From positions 1,054,001 to 1,118,000 of the forward strand of contig JAXBDG010000010.1 in assembly GCA_036320915.1 (NCBI GenBank): 64,000 bases of DNA. Direction: 5' to 3'. This stretch comes from Linnemannia elongata. Its lineage: Eukaryota > Mortierellomycota > Mortierellomycetes > Mortierellales > Mortierellaceae. Both the position numbers and the translations under genes were made by a program. Under the pieces are notes generated by a model. That model was not told the DNA's origin and made no database searches. It saw only the letters and a list, made by a program, of their open reading frames with translations. This document shows positions 59,909 through 64,000 of the stretch, one piece after another (position 1 is the stretch's first letter; every line of letters starts with the position of its first letter).

Positions 59909-62526
59909 GGTGAATGCAAAGAAAGGTTCGCTTGTCCCTTTCGTATGTGCAACGTATTTGTCTCGTCTTGACCACGGAGTTGAGAATCATGGCGATGACT
60001 TAGTTAACAGAAAAAAGAAGAGTAATTGAAGAGGGACCGAAGCCCTTTTGGCAAAAAAAACGAAAGCATTGCTACCAAGGCGAGGTCAGTTTCCATAATA
60101 TAAGGTAGCTGGCAAGTTGGATTGCCAAGCGCATTTTCCTTAACTCATAGCCCCCAGAAGAGACAGACAGATGAGGAGGATGATGAGCGGTAATGTACGA
60201 TCATAATAGTTTTCTTGGTGATGTAGGTTGATGAAGATAGTCATGGGCGTTGAATCTAGAAATCCCTTTAAGAGGCCATGATTTAAGGAACCCTTCGCAC
60301 ACAGTTAGAACGATCCTTAAGGTTTATTTTAGGGTTTCTCGACATTGTTAGGCATCCGAAGGGAGGTAATAGAATGGAGTGTGCGCAGTTTCCGAGAAGC
60401 ATTCTTCCTTCTCTTGACCTTCTGCATAGAGAGGTGGGAAAACTATGTCTGTGTAATGATCCTGAAGGGTAAAGAGAGTCGCGACGATAAAAGTGAAAGG
60501 AGCACGGTCCACAAAAGGAGATTTTTTTCTGTTATGGGTTTCCATTCTGAGCCAACGAAAACAAGGTCAAGGTTTGAAAGTATCCGAAGAGCAGATAGCG
60601 GCCAGGCCCGGGAAAATGACGCGCTGAAAGTAGCAGAGGAGGAAGGGTGATGGGGGTTGAGCCTTTCTTGCCATTTATTCCTTTATTAAGTAAGGTGTGG
60701 TGCAATTGTATGCAATGCTCGAGTGGATGGGTGTCTGTGCTTCTTCCTTGTTCTTCTGGCTCTCGCAAAGCGACACAGGGTAGGACACAATGAGTGGTGG
60801 CGATGCGGAAAATGACTAATTTTCCTCACTTCGTGCATATCTATTCTCCCTATCGCGGCCCTTGCCTTGCCAGGGTCGGACAAGGAGGAGAGGGGATACA
60901 GAGGAACAGACATAGTCCGCGATATGAGACACACACCATGTCAGTGACAAATACATACAGTGCAATTGGACAGACGTGGTGGGTCCTGCTTTTGCCACCA
61001 CCACTATCTTGACACGATGTGTTCTTTTATGCCTGACATAACGAGACAACTCTGAGCACCGCCCTCTTCGACTGTCTACTCTACTCTACCTCCAATCGCA
61101 TGTTTTTGTGAGCACTAGGGTCTGGAAAGAAAATGGCCAAAAGAAATCTACTCTATGGCCCGAACCTTCTTTTTTCCTGCACCCTTGCCATCTATCTCCC
61201 TCCGTCCCTCCTCCCCTCTCCTTTTTTTTTTCTAAATTGCGGATTTTTTTTGGAGTGTATGTCTCCCTTTGACTACAAAATGACAACATGTTATGTCCAT
61301 TGTGTGCCCAAAACGCTATGCTCGTTCACCATGAATGTACATCAAACGTCTTTTGATGGAGCCAATCCATCCATCCTCGCATCCAAGACAATAGCTCTTG
61401 TGAACCATCACATCTAGTCAAGCGAAGGTTGCTCTTGTTCATTCGCCTTCTTGGGCTGTTTCTATTTTGATGGTGCGTGCGAAAAAAAAGAGGGGAGGAA
61501 AGAGAAGCGTTGGTCTAAAAGAAGGCGGAAGCTGAACAAAGGCAAGAAGCAAAAAAGCCCCGGACTTCTTCTGTCTTGGCCATTCAGTGTGACCCTAAAA
61601 CGACAACGAATTATGCGTTTTATTTTTCTTGGCCTGGCGAAGACGATCAAGCCCAAATGAAAGTGTATTGTGGAGTGTTACGTGCACATTGGTCCGCCAT
61701 TACAGCCAAGAAGGGTGTCTTTGTTAGCAAGATAGATAGCCGAATGGAAATTGGAACTCTACCTACCATGTTAAGTCTAATAGACCAAACAAGACAGAGA
61801 AAGAAAAAATGAGGTCCAATTGCAGCTGCGGCACTGTCGGCATTTGGTTTTGTTCTCTTTTCTATTACCTTATTTTCCTTCTAGCAGTAGTGCCATATGG
61901 ATGATAATGTGAAGCAATTGAAAGTTTAAATGGCCCCTGGGTGGATATTTTATGATCAAACGAGAGGGGCATGGTATGGATGTTTGTCGAAAGGGTGGGT
62001 AGGTGTAGTTTATTTGTGTTGTTGATGAGGGAGTGTCGTGTCGATTTGTGTACCAATTATTGTTCGACTGGTTTCTACTGCTCTGCCTTCAAACACTAAA
62101 AAAAGTGCGATATTTAACTGCACATGGCCCTGGATAACCCCTCGCATCCTTCTCACTCGCCTTAGTACTGGACCCATGTAACAATTGCGCGGTAGAAAGC
62201 GCCAAGGGTATAAAAGGGCAGTCAAAAATTGGCCCCTCCCCCGTTCCTTTTCTTGTTCCTCTTCTTCTTCTTTCCTTCCTTTCCTTTGCCACCACTTCTT
62301 CTTCCACTTCTTTTTCCACTCCCATTCACTTCTTCCTTCTTTCCTTGCTTGTACTCACTTGCACTTTGCTCCCTTACTCACTCAGTCGTTCACACAAACG
62401 CCCAGTGTTTGCTCACCTTTAACCCTCCTCTCGTTACCAACACTACAACAACCAAAGCGTGCTTTGCCACCCAAAATACCACCCAAAAAAACACTTACAA
62501 ATAAAATCAACACCCTGTTTACTTCA
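59909..62526. other. Intergenic, 2.6 kb
   Basis: No gene recognised. From about 62230 the sequence turns CT-rich and forms the leader of the following transcription-factor-like gene. Confidence 0.5.
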
Positions 62527-64000
62527 ATGGCTGACTACACCTCATCCACTTCCTCCAACCCCTCCACCACCAACAACAACGCGTGGACTGTCTCCAACAT
62601 GTCCTCCACCCACGCCTCACCCGTCTTTGCGACTTCCCCTCTCGACGGCTTCACTCAGCACACCCCCCAGGCTCCAATCCTCAGTCTGGCTGTTGCAGTC
62701 GACATCAGCGCCTCGCCCGCCTCGATCGACGACACCAACACCATCACGGGAACACCAGCTTTGTTTGACTCATTTAATCCCGACGTCAACAATATCGCGG
62801 TCTCGACCAACACCATCGCCCCTCAGGACTTTTGCCTGTATGAGAGAATGGATCCCTCGGCCTTCGACTTTCCCCTCTTTGGCGAGTCTTTTAAGCATCA
62901 AAAGTTGAAGCAAGGAGGCTTGTTCCAGAACCAATTGACGGACGAGGAACTGACCCTGGCACTCGACATGCAGCAGCAGCAGCAGATGGAGCAGCTGCGC
63001 TATTTCCAATCGCACGCCATTGGATCCGATAGCTTGTCGACAGCAGCAGGCACTTCCTTTGACGGGCACCCTCTTATCTCAGCTGACATGGGACTCAGCA
63101 GTCCCATGGCAACGTCCACCTCGAGCAACAAGGTCTCGTTTGGGTTCGACAGCCTCGCCGCGTTAATGGACGACTCTGCCCTTGATCTTGGTCACGTTGC
63201 CGCTGCCATGAAGATCCAGGCTCAAGTCCCCTTCCATGACCACCAGCTCCAGCAGCACCAGCAGCAGACGCACGTGTTCTACACGCCTGTCCATGCTTCT
63301 GATACCCCTCTCCTTGACGCACCCTCGACCCCATGCCTCAACTCGCCGTTCAGTCCTTCCTTGGATACTCCGGCGATGCCCCACCTTGGCTTCAAGTTTG
63401 GTGGTGATTTTGGATGCGGCGACCAGACCCCCCTCTTTGGTTCTGGTGGTCCGATGTTCCCCTTCCAGCTGCCGATGCCCATTCACTTTGGCCATGTGAT
63501 GCAGTCGAGAGGGAGCGACATGGTTGCGCCCCAATCGACGCTTCTCAATGCCAGTCCCAATCCGCCTGCGCCACTCATATTCGGGGGGCTTTGCGAGTCT
63601 GAGTGTAACCTTATCAGCACTTCCACCTCGTCTTCCCCTCGTATCAAAAAGGAGGAAGAAAACACTGCAAAAATCTCCCTCACTTCCCTTTCCGACGACT
63701 TGTCGTCTTCTTCCAACTCTCCCCTCTTCTCTGACTACGACGACGACGACGACTCTGACGACGACGATATGGACTTCAAGGATGAAACCGAAGACGAGGA
63801 CATGGAATCCTTCGAAGGCAAGTCCTCCGCCCCAGACCACAGCGCAGCAACCGTCGTCAGCTTCGTCTACAGCGGAAAGCGCAAGTCCAACGACGCTCCT
63901 CGTCCAGCCGCTTCAATCACATTGGAAAGGTGCCCGTCCATCTCTGGCGGAGACAACGACAAAGGCAACGACAGCGAGATCGATGCCGACGACCATCAAG
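62527..64000 (+). CDS. Probable transcription factor, N-terminal part, 3' truncated by window edge
   Basis: One frame is open from the ATG at 62527 to the window end, 491 residues so far, with no stop. Composition is typical of a fungal activator: Ser/Thr/Pro-rich, a Gln run (MQQQQQMEQL), another His/Gln stretch (HDHQLQQHQQQTH), repeated short Ser-Pro motifs (DTPLLDAPSTPCLNSPFSP) and a strongly acidic patch (SDYDDDDDSDDDDMDF) before GKRKSND, a possible nuclear signal. No DNA-binding domain has appeared by the edge, so bZIP, bHLH, homeobox or zinc-finger types are all open. The ATG follows a CT-rich leader, which supports this start. Confidence 0.65.
   Translation, partial: MADYTSSTSSNPSTTNNNAWTVSNMSSTHASPVFATSPLDGFTQHTPQAPILSLAVAVDISASPASIDDTNTITGTPALFDSFNPDVNNIAVSTNTIAPQDFCLYERMDPSAFDFPLFGESFKHQKLKQGGLFQNQLTDEELTLALDMQQQQQMEQLRYFQSHAIGSDSLSTAAGTSFDGHPLISADMGLSSPMATSTSSNKVSFGFDSLAALMDDSALDLGHVAAAMKIQAQVPFHDHQLQQHQQQTHVFYTPVHASDTPLLDAPSTPCLNSPFSPSLDTPAMPHLGFKFGGDFGCGDQTPLFGSGGPMFPFQLPMPIHFGHVMQSRGSDMVAPQSTLLNASPNPPAPLIFGGLCESECNLISTSTSSSPRIKKEEENTAKISLTSLSDDLSSSSNSPLFSDYDDDDDSDDDDMDFKDETEDEDMESFEGKSSAPDHSAATVVSFVYSGKRKSNDAPRPAASITLERCPSISGGDNDKGNDSEIDADDHQ

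Overview
The window is nuclear DNA of a filamentous fungus. Genes carry short GT..AG introns (about 50 to 400 bases, one of 752). The 5' leaders are pyrimidine-rich, and the intergenic DNA is full of homopolymer runs. The gene content (a CotH-type cell-surface kinase, a GH89 alpha-N-acetylglucosaminidase, large F-box/leucine-rich proteins and many low-complexity spacers) suggests an early-diverging lineage, most likely Mortierellomycotina. That placement is inference from gene content, not from a marker tree.

Layout. 1-10 kb: the 3' end of a cation/H+ antiporter, a broken F-box gene, 5 kb of empty AT- and homopolymer-rich DNA, then a secreted GPI-type CotH protein. 10-21 kb: an F-box/LRR gene, a degenerate C2H2 zinc-finger gene, a second copy of the F-box upstream region that now holds an inverted-repeat insertion, and a complete five-exon PDR-type ABC transporter (1495 aa). 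21-27.5 kb: mostly empty, with a second diverged fragment related to the zinc-finger relic and a tRNA-Trp. 27.5-40 kb is the gene-dense housekeeping core: NF-YA, IMP3, QCR7, an MTH1-type Nudix hydrolase, FEN1, IPI3 and a second F-box protein. 40-47 kb: NAGLU (GH89) and a membrane-anchored GH5 exo-beta-1,3-glucanase. 47-58.3 kb: a 63-aa membrane protein split over three exons, a CorA-like metal transporter, mitochondrial 3-hydroxyacyl-CoA dehydrogenase, an AA11-like LPMO and poly(A)-binding protein. 58-64 kb: sparse, with one short two-exon gene and the N-terminal part of a probable transcription factor running off the end.

Functional links. Nucleotide-pool sanitation (NUDT1) and flap processing (FEN1) are divergently transcribed from one 555-base interval. 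NF-YA and IMP3 share another 544-base interval. IMP3 and IPI3 are both ribosome-biogenesis factors. CotH, GH5 glucanase, LPMO and NAGLU form a scattered set of secreted or surface proteins acting at the cell wall or on extracellular polysaccharide. No CRISPR array, phage or autonomous transposase was seen. The most unusual material is the 12.7-15.8 kb interval: a duplicated promoter, a decayed zinc-finger gene whose first zinc-ligand codon in one finger is a stop, and a young inverted repeat inserted in the duplicate.
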